Positions 34,487-47,028 of a stretch of 64,000 nucleotides of DNA are shown piece by piece (position 1 is the stretch's first letter; each line of letters starts with the position of its first letter). The notes below the pieces were generated by a model. It did no database searches. It saw only the letters and a program-made list of their open reading frames with translations, and was not told the origin of the DNA. The DNA lies in NCBI RefSeq assembly GCF_019320115.1, contig NC_089581.1, positions 70,973,155 through 71,037,154 of the forward strand, in the 5' to 3' direction. This stretch comes from Miscanthus floridulus. Its lineage: Eukaryota; Streptophyta; Magnoliopsida; Poales; Poaceae. A program made the position numbers and the translations under genes.

Positions 34487-35307
34487 TGTTGACACCGTTT
34501 TTTGCACGTGTCAAAATAATCGGAGTGGACTAATCGGCAAGGGGAAAGTTATTGGATACTTTGATAACCGATGAAAGCCAGCTTGTAAAGATGGTTGCCG
34601 ATAGCTGGTGATGGTCGATGGAAAGGTTGATTTGGACTCGGACGTTGCCGATGAGGTTGGAGGTGGTGTTGTCAATATGCCGATGAAGGAAGGCTGGAAG
34701 ACTACTGCCGATGAAACAGGGAATATGCCGATGAAGGGAGGCTTGAGGACTACTGCCGATGAAACAGGGAGTATGCCGATGGGAAGGAGGACGGTGAGAT
34801 TTCCATCGTAATTGAGGCGGACAGGGAAATAGATAGGAGTTGATTTCCTTTTCTATATTAGTTAGAGTATGATTCGTGTAAGAGTCACGTGTTTCCTTAA
34901 GATATGGGATTGGTGTCCTAGTTGTGTTCGGTTGTGTCTCTTTAGATCAGGGTATAAATATGGAGTAAGGGGCAATGTAAAAAGATATATCAATCAACAT
35001 AAAAACCAACTTTTATTCCTATTTGCATCTACTTACTTTTCGGCGACTTCGTCAATTTGCATATTTTCTTTCTTTTTACGAGTTCTCATTGATTCGGCGA
35101 GCTGCATCGTTTCAGTACGACCTTCGGCGATTCTCGAGTTCCGCGTGAACACCTCTTGGCCGTGACTTCTGGGCGTATCGCTGTTGTCAGGACCAAAGTG
35201 TTCGTATCTTCATCCTTGTCGATTAGCAGGTCAAATCGACTGGCACGCTTTGGATATCGATTCGGGTATTAGCCCTTTGTGTTTGCAGATCCACTTTTGC
35301 ATCAACA
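34487..35307 (+). repeat. 3' LTR of element D
   Basis: 821 bp. It differs from the 5' LTR at three sites that I can find: ggaCGgtg for ggaTGgtg, gtcaCGtg for gtcaTGtg, and cttcTGgg for cttcCGgg. All three are CG-to-TG changes. Confidence 0.93.
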
Positions 35308-35312
35308 CCTTG
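35308..35312. repeat. Target-site duplication CCTTG (right) of element D
   Basis: The right copy; its last two bases are the first two bases (TG) of the B2 LTR. Confidence 0.85.
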
Positions 35313-38300
35313 TAACACCCTAGGTGTTAAGCTTGCATAATTTGACTTGATGAGCATGAGCATCAAGCATTCATAATTAAGCTTTTACAATTGAAATATG
35401 TGATTGAAACATATGAAACATGGTGTTATTTTATGTTTCCTTGTATCTATGCATATGATCATGAGTGAATACATGTAAATGGTTGATGTGAGTCACTAAA
35501 ACATCTTAGCTACACTTAGGATGACTAATGGAACATTGTTCATGAAGGTCACTTTGCATGATCAAGTCCTTAAGTGATGCTATGTATGTTGACCTGGAAA
35601 GCTTTATGGGTAACCAATGTATGAAATGAATGTGCGACCTTAGGAATAGCTTAAACATGTTTAGAATGTCATTATGAACAACTTTGGTATTCATGGCTAG
35701 GGCTAATTTGGTCACTAGGTCATAGTTTAAGTGTATACCATCATTTGAATGTAGTAGGTTTGACCTAGTTTGAACTATGTCATAGAGACCTTGCATGGAT
35801 GTTGTCACTAAATCAAAGTTGTAGTATTTGATAAGGGGAACAACTTTTATGTTTGGATCATAGACTAGTTTAGCTCCTAACAAGCTTGAAATGGACTCAC
35901 AAAAATCAGCTTTTCACTATTTTCAACACCAAATTTTTGCTAAGTCATTTTCGACTGACAGTGTGATGAGCTCAACTTTAGGCTGTTTCTCTCTCTAACC
36001 ATCAAGAATTAGGACTGGATTTCTAAAGAAGATTTGTAGCTGGTACATAGGTCTACAAATTCTGTTTAGGTTGTTTGCACTAACAAGCTACTGATTAGGA
36101 AATTTATTGGCTTGAAATCACATCGTCAGGCTCGGGTTCACGCTCTGAAGAACGCCGCGCCGCGCGCTGTCGTGGCTGACTAGCAACAGAGCTTGGCCAC
36201 CGTTGGCCGACGCCTGGCCATCGACACCGCGAGCTGGCACCTATTATCTACACCACACCACGCCTCCTTCCACTCACTCCCGCCCGCTCTCTCACTCTCC
36301 AGTGCACTCCCCTGCTCTCGCCGCGGAACCAAAGCAACGCCACCGGGCACAGCGTAGCTCTACCGCCACCTAGCACCCACGCCACCACACTGTCATCGTC
36401 TCCACCTCTCCCACAACTGCGCCATGTCCACCTCTACCTCCTTGGCTTGACTGCTGCAGCTGACGAGCCTCGGTGAGGGCGTATTTGCCGTTTTCTTCCT
36501 CGCTGAAGTTCTTGGCCGCCATGGCCGCCTCTACGGCAAGCTCACCGCCGCACTACTTGCTCGGGCTTTAGCTTGGATTCCTTGTGTTAGGGCTAGTATA
36601 TGGTGTGTTCTTTCTTTGTGCATGATGTTACCATGGTTAGTGGTCTCACCGGCGCAGAACATGGCGACCTGCGCCTCCGCGCTCTCACCTCCGTGCCACC
36701 GCGCACGTGGTCGGAGCACGTTGGAGCACCTCACGTCACCTAGATAGCCGTAATAGATCCATGTAGTCACCATGGTTCTCGTGCACCTCATGTTGAGCCT
36801 TGCCGTGGCCTTCCATGGCCGGTGCACCACAGCACCGTGCCACCATGCCGCCATTGCCGACAACGAACACTCTCCTGTGCATGCGCACCTTCACCACCTA
36901 GGTCACCCGACGCGCCTTGGTCTATAGGACACGTCAGTGCACTTTGTTTCGCCGGAGGCCTCACCGGTGACAAGCTGTGGCCGGTCTGCATCGAGTCCAC
37001 GCCGCTCCTCTGTTTCTATTTCACTGACAGATGGGGTCGACTGACCTGCGGGTCCCGGTTGCCAGTGACTCGGAGCTATAGGATAGTTCAATTATTTTCA
37101 GTTTTACATGCTAAAGTTGAAAAATGATAAGTGGAGTTGTAGAGATCCAAATTTTGTGAACCAAATTTTGTAGTGTTCCTTAGGAAGTGTAGTATTTTAT
37201 AAAAATATGATAGGCACAGTTTCTGATGTTTTTATTAAGGATTAAAATGCAATTAGATAAATGCTTTTTGTATGTTTACCATTTTGTAAATTAGATATCT
37301 TGAGCTAGAAAAATGATAAAAATGTGATTCCAATTTTGTGGGTTTTGTATTGACATGATCTAGCTAGGAAAAATAATAAGCTTGCTGTAAACTTGATTTA
37401 AATGTGGTCTTTCTATTTATTCGTTAATAAATAGCATTTTTTTAAGGAAATTTGTAGGGATAAAAATATGTAATATATTGCTATGCAAATTTTTGTACAG
37501 TAGTATGGCACTAATGTGAAGCTAGGAAAAATATATAATCTATTGCTTGACACTTTTCTATAGGGTTTTCCATTTTCACTAAAATAACCCTTGCTAGCTT
37601 GTCATTTTTGTATAGGAAGTTATACATGTGCAATTGATATGAAATTTGCACAGTAGCATATTGTGAGCATTAGGAGTCTAATGTAATTTTCTAAGAAATT
37701 ATTGTGCACATTTGGTGTATGTTTATTATTTACCATAATTATTTAATTAAATTAATAAAGACATTTAAATAATTAGATTATGATTAACCATGATGTTTTC
37801 TAAGGTTCTTATGATACATAATAACTGTTGATGTCAATGGTAAGGCTTAGAAGCCATTGATTGTATGCAAATAACTAATTATCACTTTACAATTCAATTA
37901 CAAGGCTGCATGTATAGTTTTAATTGTGTGGATGATTTCTTATGGATAATGGTCTTTGTTGTAAACTTGTTAATAACAAAGTTGTAGATAACTTACTAAT
38001 CTACCTTGTGTTAAATTTTCACAGTCCTAGGGCTTAGGGTTTTTTAGTTCTAGCTGTTACAAGTTTGATATCTAAAATGTTTACTTTCTAGATAGATTTG
38101 ATTGAACGCATTGTTTGCCCTATATAACTCTTGAATCATAGTAAGAGTATTAAAATAAAGTTGTAGACAATTTTATAAGCTTTCCAGAAAGTCTAAGATC
38201 ACAACATTTGGCTAAGTAGAACTCTAGTTATGAGTAAAATAATTAGTTGCTCTTTTATGGTGTAGTAAATAAATTGTTGAAGTGTCTAGTTAAGTAATCA

Positions 38301-40096
38301 AGAAGAGATATGCACATACTCAGTAAAATGTGATGCACTAGTTATTAATTTAATACCATGCTGTTAAGAATACTTACACGAATGCATTCATCATACTATA
38401 CTTGTCGGCATGTATGCATCTGCAAAATCTTATGCCATATTCATGCATCTAGGATTGATAGAGGAGATAACGTTGCTGGAGTTCAACGAAGAAGAGGAAG
38501 GGGACCAACAGGAGATTCCTCAAGCTGTAGCTCCCGAAGGAGAAGAGCAGACCCCAGAAGAGCTTCCAGAGTGTTCTGACCACCACCCCACTTCTTTTCT
38601 GCCTCGGAGCATTCTAAGTCTCCCAGTGTTTTACAAAATTTTACTTGAATCTTTTATGATTGATGCATTAGGTTATAAGAGTTGATTGGAACCACTTGAT
38701 GCATATAAATTACTTGTCTAGAAATATACCTTTAACCCTGTGTAGGTCTAGGATCTAATATATGCTTAGCCATGCTTAGACCGGTAGAAGTCGGGTGATT
38801 TCCGGTCACTTACGAGATATAGGTGGATACCGAAGCACGGTTGGCTATATTTGCTATCGTGGAAAAGAACCATGGGGTAAAAGTAAATCGAGGCTAGGCG
38901 AAGTCTATGCGTAGGTTAACTCATGTGATTCCGTCTATGCCGATTAAGGACCATACCGTTGTTGGCGCTTCTGAGAAGATTGAATGCATGCCTATCACTT
39001 AGCTGGCCGGATAACTCATTCCGACCGCGAAGCCGAGTAGCTCAACTTAGGCCGAACCCTGCACTATAAGAGTGCGCACTCTGGATGGTAGTAAGGATGT
39101 GCAGGAAGCTAGACTGAGTCCAAGGGCAGGCCGGGCCTAAACATCCTGGCATTTAGTGTCCCTGATTGTGCGGCGCTGGGCAAACCTATGAAATATGTAC
39201 TTGAGTTGTACCAAAGGTGACCTAAGGTGACCGTTGATCTGGTCTGCCCGGGTTTGTGTTAGGAATAAATTCCTAGCTAGTTGAAATCGATTTGAATCGC
39301 TGTCTCTCCCGGATAGTGAGAAACTTGGCTAGTCCCAACATCATAGTAATTGTATTATGGAATATGATGGTTCGGATAAACATGGAATTAATATACCTAC
39401 TATGGTTACTATTGTATGCTCTTAAAATGATATATCACATGTTTGGCACAGGATAGTTGGTAATTTAGAGATGGTTAGCTATAATTAACTTGATGAAAGA
39501 ACTATAATTGTGTAACTGAGTTAATTGCTTTTTATGCAAAATGTTGTCAAGCTACCTCCAATTATACAGCCTTGCATAATCCTTGGAGTCAATTTATTTC
39601 TAGTTTATGATGAGTAAGTCTAGCTGAGTACCTTCTCATACTCAGGGTTTTATTCCCATTGTTGTAGATGGCATGGTATATCATGGTTATTGCAAGAGTT
39701 GCTTCTATCCCGCTGTGGATGAGGAGTAAGCCTTGGGCAGGCTTCTTTACTAATCCCTCTTTATGCTTTTGTGGACTATGATCATATGTTGGCACTGTAT
39801 TAAACAATGTTGGAAACACTACTTTCAAACTAATTTGCTTCCGCTATTATCTATCAAACTTGGTTTGTAATAACTTTATGTCATACTCTAATGATGGAAA
39901 TGTATCTGCGAACTTTATGTAATATGTGACATGTATGTTGAATCATGTATGATCTTGGTTGTATGTGGATCGTTTATTGAGACCCATCGTGGTACTCAAC
40001 AGACTACCGGGTTTATATGGGCTCAAGTATGACAGTGAGACCGCTTGCGGGCTGCCATTATACTTGTGCTCTTATAAATTGGTCGGTTCTACAATA
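35311..40096 (+). repeat. LTR1 of B2 (5' LTR)
   Basis: Runs from TGTAACACCCTAGGTGTTAAG to GGTCGGTTCTACAATA (the end has mutated from GCGACA); 4,786 bp. It contains a GC-rich block (36120-37080), a long AT-rich stretch and the small exon-like segment. It closely matches LTR3. Confidence 0.88.
38453..38601 (+). other. Conserved exon-like segment in LTR1 (donor deleted)
   Basis: Follows ...ATGCATCTAG; encodes EITLLEFNEEEEGDQQEIPQ and ELPECSDHHPTSFL, then joins CCTCGG directly. The nine bases AAAGGCAAG present in LTR3 are missing, removing exactly the Lys-Gly-Lys and the AG|GCAAG border. Confidence 0.5.
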
Positions 40097-40098
40097 GC

Positions 40099-40110
40099 TG
40101 GCATCAGAGC
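40099..40110 (+). promoter_or_regulatory. Primer-binding site after LTR1
   Basis: TGGCATCAGAGC, one base from the initiator-Met tRNA complement TGGTATCAGAGC. Confidence 0.75.
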
Positions 40111-40874
40111 AAGGCTCAATGTGAATTGTCACATGTGTATTTAAAATAAAGGTTTTTGTTTTCCAAAACCCTTTTCTAGCAACTAATAGCTATATAAATT
40201 GGTATTTGAAATCTAAAGTGTACCAGTGATCACTTTCCTTATGCCCAAATTAAGGACTATTAGGTGGCTATTTAAGTACTAACTTGGGGGGTTTTAATTT
40301 CATTGTCCATACGGCCTGCTATTGTATGGATCCATTCACTTGAATGGTAATGTATGGATCAAATGCCTCTACGCCAAGGTAAGAAGGTAAGTTGATGAGT
40401 GGCATGACCGCAAGATGTGAGCGTGCAGTCGGGGAGAGTTAGCTTTGGTACGGCTATGTATGAATGCTTGCATGTGTATATGGTGCGTATTTAATTGTGG
40501 GTATAAACTGTCATCGGGTAGCTTTGACACGGAGGTATATGTATGGGTATACATATATGTTGGTATTTAGATTTACATTCTGCATATTAATTATGGGATT
40601 GGGCTGAAATAAAACTCTTATGCAGGTACACTAACAACAAAACGTGTAGCTCGACTAGTTACGCTATATATGAGAGAACGTATGTATGCCGCCATGTATA
40701 TCGTTAGAAATAAATTTTCCTAAGTTTGTGAGGATGTACAGAACGTGCATGCATCATGATAATAATTAATCAATACTTGCATTGTTCCTCCCCTTATAAA
40801 TTTCTTACTCGGTTATGTAACTCTTATCCATTATAGCCTTGTCTCACAAAAAGTTGTACATGTTGATGGTACAG
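40111..40874. other. Leader of B2, first copy
   Basis: Gene-free; a near-identical leader follows LTR2 (47029-47793). It contains TATGTATGGGTATACATATA-like words but nothing I can call. Confidence 0.5.
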
Positions 40875-41935
40875 ATGGTAGCACCAGTTGGATGTGAAAT
40901 TTCCTGATGGTGTTCAGAACTCCTGCTTTGCTTTGGAGAGTTTTGCACTTTTGCGGGGTACCATGAGCCACCTCTCTTTCATTGGAATGAAGAGTATCCA
41001 GAGGGACAACCATGGTATGAGGTGCAGCTAACCATACCGGCCCGCACACAAGCACCCTTCTGGCAGGAGTGGAAGGCAAAATCGAAAGGGAAAACTCCTT
41101 AGGAGGCTGCCCAAGTAGTGGCCTTCAAAGTGTTAAGTCAAATCTATCAGTAGCATGGGGATGCACTTACCGGTAGTGCTGCTGGTATGTTTCCTCAGGT
41201 GGATTCGTCCACAGTAATGTGGGAGCAATGTAATCAAATTGTATTGATCAGAGACCGGGATGAGCAAGCCAATAGCACTAGTCCCGCTATGAGTGCCATG
41301 TTTGCGGTGATGAAGGTGTTCTGTACATGCCAGGACACTAGAAATTTCTGGTAGGAATCATACACCAATTGCAAGGACAAGCTCATGAGAGCTGAAGCTG
41401 CACTACGTAAGCTCAGAAAGTGTGTGCGCAAGCATAAGAAACAGCCAGTGAAGCCCGATGGGAATCTGACCAAGCCTATGCAGCTTTGGGCAATCTCCAT
41501 GCCCAAATGGAGCAAGTGGATCAACAAAGAGTAGCAACCCAAGAAGCAAGAGCTGATGATCAAGCATTGCTTGTAGGACTGCGAGAGCAGTTGGAGGCCG
41601 CCCATGCCGAGGCGTCCACAGCTATATGCCAGTGAGACACAGCAAACAACCGTGCCGCTGCAGTAAGGATAGAATGAGATAGACACCGTTCCATGAGTGC
41701 CATGCAGGACCGTGCTGAAAGGGACTTGCGTTAGTAGCTTGCACATGCTTAGCTTCGAGTGATGGACCTTCAGCATGAGGTGCATTATTTGAACAATCAG
41801 CTGAACCCAATCCTTGATGGGGAAGAAGATGGTCCTAATATGGAGGAAGATGAAGATGAGGACGAGGAAGAAGTGGAGCCAGAGGAGGGAGATGATCCTA
41901 TCTCTGACCTCGATAGTGACCATGATGAGGATTAG
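40875..41935 (+). pseudogene. Extra 5' gene of family B, first copy (decayed)
   Basis: Reads MVAPVGCEIS at 40875, then after frame breaks GYHEPPLFHWNEEY and PWYEVQLTIPARTQAPFWQE, later a coiled-coil-like stretch and an acidic tail (EEDGPNMEEDEDEDEEEVEP) ending at a TAG at 41933-41935. Stops and small indels interrupt it. It is equivalent in position to the intact gene of element C. It lacks the H3-like start. A long minus-strand frame over it is an antisense shadow. Confidence 0.65.
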
Positions 41936-42302
41936 ATCGCTTAGTACTTAGTAGAAATGTTTGATGTATCATCGCTATTTATGTAATGGACCTATAGTTT
42001 GAGTTGGGTGTTGGTGATTGGACTAATATGTAGTATTGGTATTTGCATGTTATCTCACATTTGGTTAAACGCTAATGCAATTCCAGTTCATTTATCAGTG
42101 ATCATGATTTGAATGTTATCGTGCTATAAGTCCGATAAGTGATCAAATTGGTGGTGTCATGTTGCAAGAATGAATTATTATGCCTCTATTTTTATTGTAT
42201 GAATTTGAGATTCTCTCCAGTAATTTTAGTTTGGCATGATTATATAATTCATCTGCAACCTCCGACATCATCCAATAATCACTTATTGTTGCAACTTTGC
42301 AG
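41936..42302. other. Spacer between extra gene and gag, first copy
   Basis: AT-rich, no coding frame. It is matched by 48856-49221 downstream of LTR2. Confidence 0.5.
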
Positions 42303-42508
42303 ATGACTCACACCCATGTAGGAGCTAGCAGCAGCCATGATGGCAACGATAGTGACTTACCACCACCGCCACCATCGTCTGCTCAGGAGTTCTTTGCCCA
42401 ATTCTTGGGAAGCCAAAGAACAATGGAGGAAGCTCTGCGCCTCATTGCGCAGAACACAGCTCATGCCCACCCATAGCAACAGGGGCCTGAGTCTAATCAG
42501 CATAGTAC
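42303..42508 (+). pseudogene. N-terminal gag fragment of B2, cut by LTR2
   Basis: Starts MTHTHVGASSSHDGND, followed by a proline run and SAQEFFAQFLGSQRTMEEAL, with a TAG near the end. It is cut at ...CATAGTAC where LTR2 begins. The same point in the second copy reads on into FKKFLDTKPPIF. Confidence 0.75.
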
Positions 42509-45500
42509 TATAACACCCTCGGTGTTAAGCATGCACTTAACCTTGACATTGCATGATCACAATCATCATTGAGCATTCATGATCATAAGCATATCATGTA
42601 TTCCATCTTTGTTAACTTATATTTCATGTGTATTACTTAATTACCTTACTTAAGTTAGGGTTTACATGTAACCAATGTATGAAGTGTGTGTGGAACCTTG
42701 GGAATGCTTTAAACATGTTTAGAATAGCATAAGGAACAACTTTGGTATTCATAAATAAGTCTAGTTTGGTCTCTAAGTCATTGATATGGTGTATGCCATC
42801 ATTTTAAAGTACCATGTTTGACCTAGTCTAAACTATATCATAGAGTCTTTGCATGGCAGTGAACCTTTAAGCAAAGTTGTAGTATTTGAGTAGAGCAACA
42901 ACTTTTATTTTTGGGTCATGAGCTAATTCTGTGCATAGCTTGGTCTTTTTGAGCTCACAAAAATCGATAGTTCATTGTTTTGCAGCACTTAGAATTTTTC
43001 TAAGTCCAAAACCGGTTTACACTGTAATGGCTCAACATTGGTGATGATTTTACTCCTCATTCTTTGTGAATTAGGCCTTAATCATTTAATAGAAGTTGAA
43101 GATGGTATATAGGTCTACGACTTTGGTTTAATAAGTTTTCGCTAATATGCCTTGGATTAGGAGTTTGAACACTGTCTAATTGCGCTGTCAGTCGGTCTGT
43201 CGAAACACTAATGACTGAATTGAAATGGCCTTCGGTGGCTGACCGGCCATAGAAGCTGGCCGCCGCGTGGAGGCGATCAGGCCGTGCGTCACTGCTGGTC
43301 TGAGCAGCCAGGCCACGTTGAGCCAGGACATGCCTTCATCATCCCCAGCACTCACCTGCTCCATCCCCGCACTCGCATTTCATTTTCCCTGCCTCCTCTT
43401 TGTCGTCCGCAGCAGCCACAGCAGCTCTGTGAGCGCCGCCGTCGCCATTGCTAGCACCAAGCTCGCCCATGTCGTTCCTTCGCCACAATAGAAGCTTCAC
43501 CGTACTCCTACCGTCGCACCGTGCCTGCATTGCTCGCTAGCCGCGCTGGTAAGGCCTCAGCACCATGCACGGCATCGTCGGAGTTTAGCCACTGTGCCAC
43601 ATCGCCGTGGTTGGGACATCTCCGACCACCTCTAGCCGTGTTAGTGGGTGTGTTGGATTTGCTGTCATGTGTAGATGCTCAGCATAACCCTAGACTGAGC
43701 TTTCATGGCCACCGTCGGTGTAGCGCCGTCGACCCACACCACCACGCCGCCATGGCCGCCGCCGCCGTCCTTCGTGTCGATAATCCGTCCACCTAGATAC
43801 CTTGGTGTGTGCGCAAGGTCGAGGGGGTCACGGTAGTCCAGGTGCCATCGTCGGAGAGGTCACCGTCGGCAAGATAGCGCCGTCCCGCGCGCTCCTTTGT
43901 TTTTGCCATCGCTGACATGCAGGCCCGTCTGATGCGTGGGTCCTGACTGTCAGCGGCTCAGTCATGAAAGCTAGTTCATTCAATTTCAGTTTTGATGCAA
44001 ACTTTGAAAAATGATAAGTGGAGTTCTAGAGCTCCAAATCTTGTGAACCAAATTTTGTAGTGTTCCTTAGGAAGTGTAGTTTTTTATAAAAATATGAAAT
44101 GTGCATTTTCTGGTATTTTACATGGTGATTTAAATATAGTTAAATGAGTGCCTTTTATATGGTTACCATTTTGTAAATTAGATATCTTGAGCTAGAAAAA
44201 TGATAAAAATGTGATTCCAATTTTGTGGGTTTTGTATTAACATGCTCTAGCTAGGAAAAATGATAATTTTGCTGTAGACTTGATTTAAAAATGGTCTTTC
44301 TATTTATTTATTAATAAATGGCATTTTCTAAGGAAATTTGTAGGGATAAAAATATGTAAAATATTGCTATGAAAATTTTTGTATAATAGTATGGCACTAA
44401 TGTGAAGCTAGGAAAAATATATATTCTGTTGCTTGACACTTTTCTATAGGGTTTTTTATTTTCATTAAATTAACCCTTGCTAGCTTGTCATTTTTGCAAA
44501 GAATGTTATACTTGGTAAAATGGCATGAAACTTTTACAGTAGTCTATTGGTAGCACTAGTAAGCCACTGTAATTGTCTAAGAATTTATGATGCAAATTTG
44601 GTATATGTTTATTGTTTAACCTAAGTAGCTTAGTAAATTGATAAAGGCATTTAAATAAATAGTTTGGGCATGGCCATTATGTTTTATTGAGTGTATTTGA
44701 TGTCCTTGTACTGTTGGTATGATTGGTGAGGTCAAATTTGGAATGTCCATATGCAATAGAAATATCGTTGCTTTATAATTCGGGTAAGAAGGGTTTTCGG
44801 ACAGATTCTGTGGTTTGGTATGTTGCATAGTAAAAATAATATTTTCTGTAAAAATGGTTAATAACAAAGTTGTAGGTGACTTCTTCATATATCTTGTGTC
44901 AAAATTTCAGGACTATAGGACAAAGGGTTTAGGAGTTATAGCTATTTAAAGTTAGTATTCCGAAATGTTTGCTCTCTGGAATTTCTGGACAGCACTGGAT
45001 TGATTGCCTATTTTGGTTAAGATAGATTGCAAATTAGCTTTTGGTGATTAAATAAGAGTTGTATACAATTTTATAATCTTTCCAAAAAGTCCAAGATCAC
45101 AGCATTTGGATAAGTAGAACTTTAGTTATGAGTAAAACAAGTAGCTGCTGTTTTGTGGTATAGTAAATGAATTGTTGAAGTGCTTGATTAGGTAATCAAG
45201 AAGAGATATGCACCTACTCAGTAAAATATGATGCAATTGTTATTACTTTAACACCATGCTATTAAGAATACTTACAAGAATGCATTCATCATGTATCATC
45301 ATACTATACTTGTCAGTATGTATGCATTCGCAATATCTTATGTCATATCCATGCATATAGGATCGACAGAGGAGATAACGTTGCTGGAATTCAACGAAGG
45401 AGAGGAAGAGGACTTGCAGGAGATTCCTCAAGCCACAGCTCTTGAAGAAGAGGAGTAGACCCCAGAAGTGCTTCCCGAGTGCCCTGACCACCGCCCCACT

Positions 45501-47014
45501 TCCTTTCTGAAAGGCAAGCCCCGGAGCATTCTAAGTCTCCCAGTATTTTACAAAAAAATTACTCGAGTCCTTTATGATTGATGCATTAGGTTATAAGAGT
45601 TGATTGGAACCACTTGATGCATATGATTTCCTTGTACAGAAATACACCTTTAACCCTATGTAGGTCCAGGATCGAATATATGCTTAGCGATGCTTAGATC
45701 GGTAGAAGTCGGGTGATTTCCTGTCACCTGCGAGATATAGGTGGATACCGAAGCACGGTTGGCTATATTTGCTATAGTGGAAAAGAACCATGGGGTAAAG
45801 TAAATCGAGGCCGGGCGAAGCCTATGGTAGGTTGACTCATGTGACTCCATCTGTACCGATTAAGGACCGTACCGTTGTTGGACCTTTTGACAAGATTGAA
45901 CGCATGCCTATCACTTAGCTAGCCGGATAACTCGTCCCAACCATGAAGCCAAGTAGCTCAACTCAGGCCGGGCCCTGCTCTATAAGAGTGTGCACTCTGG
46001 ATGGTAGTAAGGATGTGTAGGGAGCTAGACTGAGCCCAAGGGCAGGCTGGGCCTGAACGTCCTGGCATTTGGTTATCCCTGATTGTGTGGTGCTGGGTGA
46101 ACCCACAAAATGTGTACTTGAGTTGTACCAAAGGTGACCTAAGGCTACCGTGGCTGGTAGACCTAGGTTTGTGTTAGGAATAAATTCCCAGCTGGTTGAA
46201 ATCGATTCGAATCGCCGTCTCTCTCGGATAGTGAGAAACTTGGCTAGCTCCAACCTCGTAGTAATTGTATTATGAATTATGATGGTTCGGATAAACATGG
46301 AATTACAATATCTGCTATGGTTACTATTGTATGCTCTGAAAATGATTTACCACATGTTTGGCACATGGTAGTTGCTAATTTAGAGATGGATAGTCATAAT
46401 TAACTTGATAACGGAATTATAATTGTATAACTGAGTTAATCGCTTTTTGTGCAAAATGTTGTCAAGCTACCTCCACTTATACAGCCTTGCATAATCCTTG
46501 GAGTCAATTTGTTTCTGGTTTATGATGGGTAAGTCTAGCTGAGTACCTTCTCATACTCAGGGTTTTATTTCCCATTGTTGCAGATGGCACAGTTTATCAT
46601 GGTTATTGCAAGAGTAGCTTCTATCACGTTGTAGATGAGGAGTAAGCCTTGGGCAGCCTTCTTTATTAATCCCTCTACATGCTTTTGTGGACTGTGATCG
46701 TATGTTGGCACTGTATTAAACTATGTTGGTAAATGCTACTTTCAAACTTAATTTGCTTCCGCTATTATCTATCAAACTTAGTTTGTAATAACTTTATTTC
46801 ATACTCTGATGATGGAAATGTATCTGCGAACTTTATGTAATATGTGACATGTATGTTGAATCATGTATGATCTTGGTTGTTTGTGGATCATTTATCGAGA
46901 CCCGTCATGGTACTCGACAGACTACTGGGTTTATATGGGCTCAAGTATGACAGTGTGACCGCTTGCGGGCTGCCATTGTACTTGTGCTCTTATAAATTGG
47001 TCGGTTCTGCGACA
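42509..47014 (+). repeat. LTR2 inside B2 (different subfamily)
   Basis: Begins TATAACACCCTCGGTGTTAAGC (TG mutated to TA) and ends GGTCGGTTCTGCGACA; 4,506 bp. Its first 500 bases match the solo LTR better than LTR1 or LTR3. It has a GC-rich block (43190-43960) and the exon-like segment at 45361-45513. Confidence 0.85.
45361..45513 (+). other. Conserved exon-like segment in LTR2 (153 nt)
   Basis: Bounded by ...ATATAG and AG|GCAAGC. It encodes EEITLLEFNEGEEEDLQEIP and LPECPDHRPTSFL, with one TAG in the middle (one C-to-T step from CAG). Length and phase are the same as the other family-B copies. Confidence 0.5.
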
Positions 47015-47016
47015 GC

Positions 47017-47028
47017 TGGCATCAGAGC
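47017..47028 (+). promoter_or_regulatory. Primer-binding site after LTR2
   Basis: TGGCATCAGAGC; its presence shows that LTR2 was a 5' LTR, not a solo LTR. Confidence 0.75.

Larger units (their letters stand above)
22905..35307 (+). mobile_element. Element D: young Tat-type gypsy element with antisense PMD gene and dense GCCGAT motif
   Basis: 12,403 bp, plus strand: LTR 22905-23725, gag-protease 23763-27440, pol 27440-30676, a six-exon minus-strand gene (30762-33905), polypurine tract and LTR 34487-35307. The two LTRs are both 821 bp and differ at three sites by eye. Two RNase H domains in pol and an antisense gene before the 3' LTR mark it as Tat lineage. Gag-protease has three TAG codons and the antisense gene two TGA codons; pol is open throughout. 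About 90 copies of GCCGAT/ATCGGC run through the entire element. Confidence 0.93.

Noticed and set aside
41234..41923. 229-codon minus-strand frame
   Set aside because: It is the antisense of the decayed family-B extra gene; the equivalent in the second copy is broken and much shorter (48277-48705), and the composition is that of a reversed charged coiled coil.
42509..47014. LTR2 as a simple solo LTR inserted in gag
   Set aside because: It is followed by a primer site, leader, extra gene and gag start instead of the continuation of the interrupted gag.
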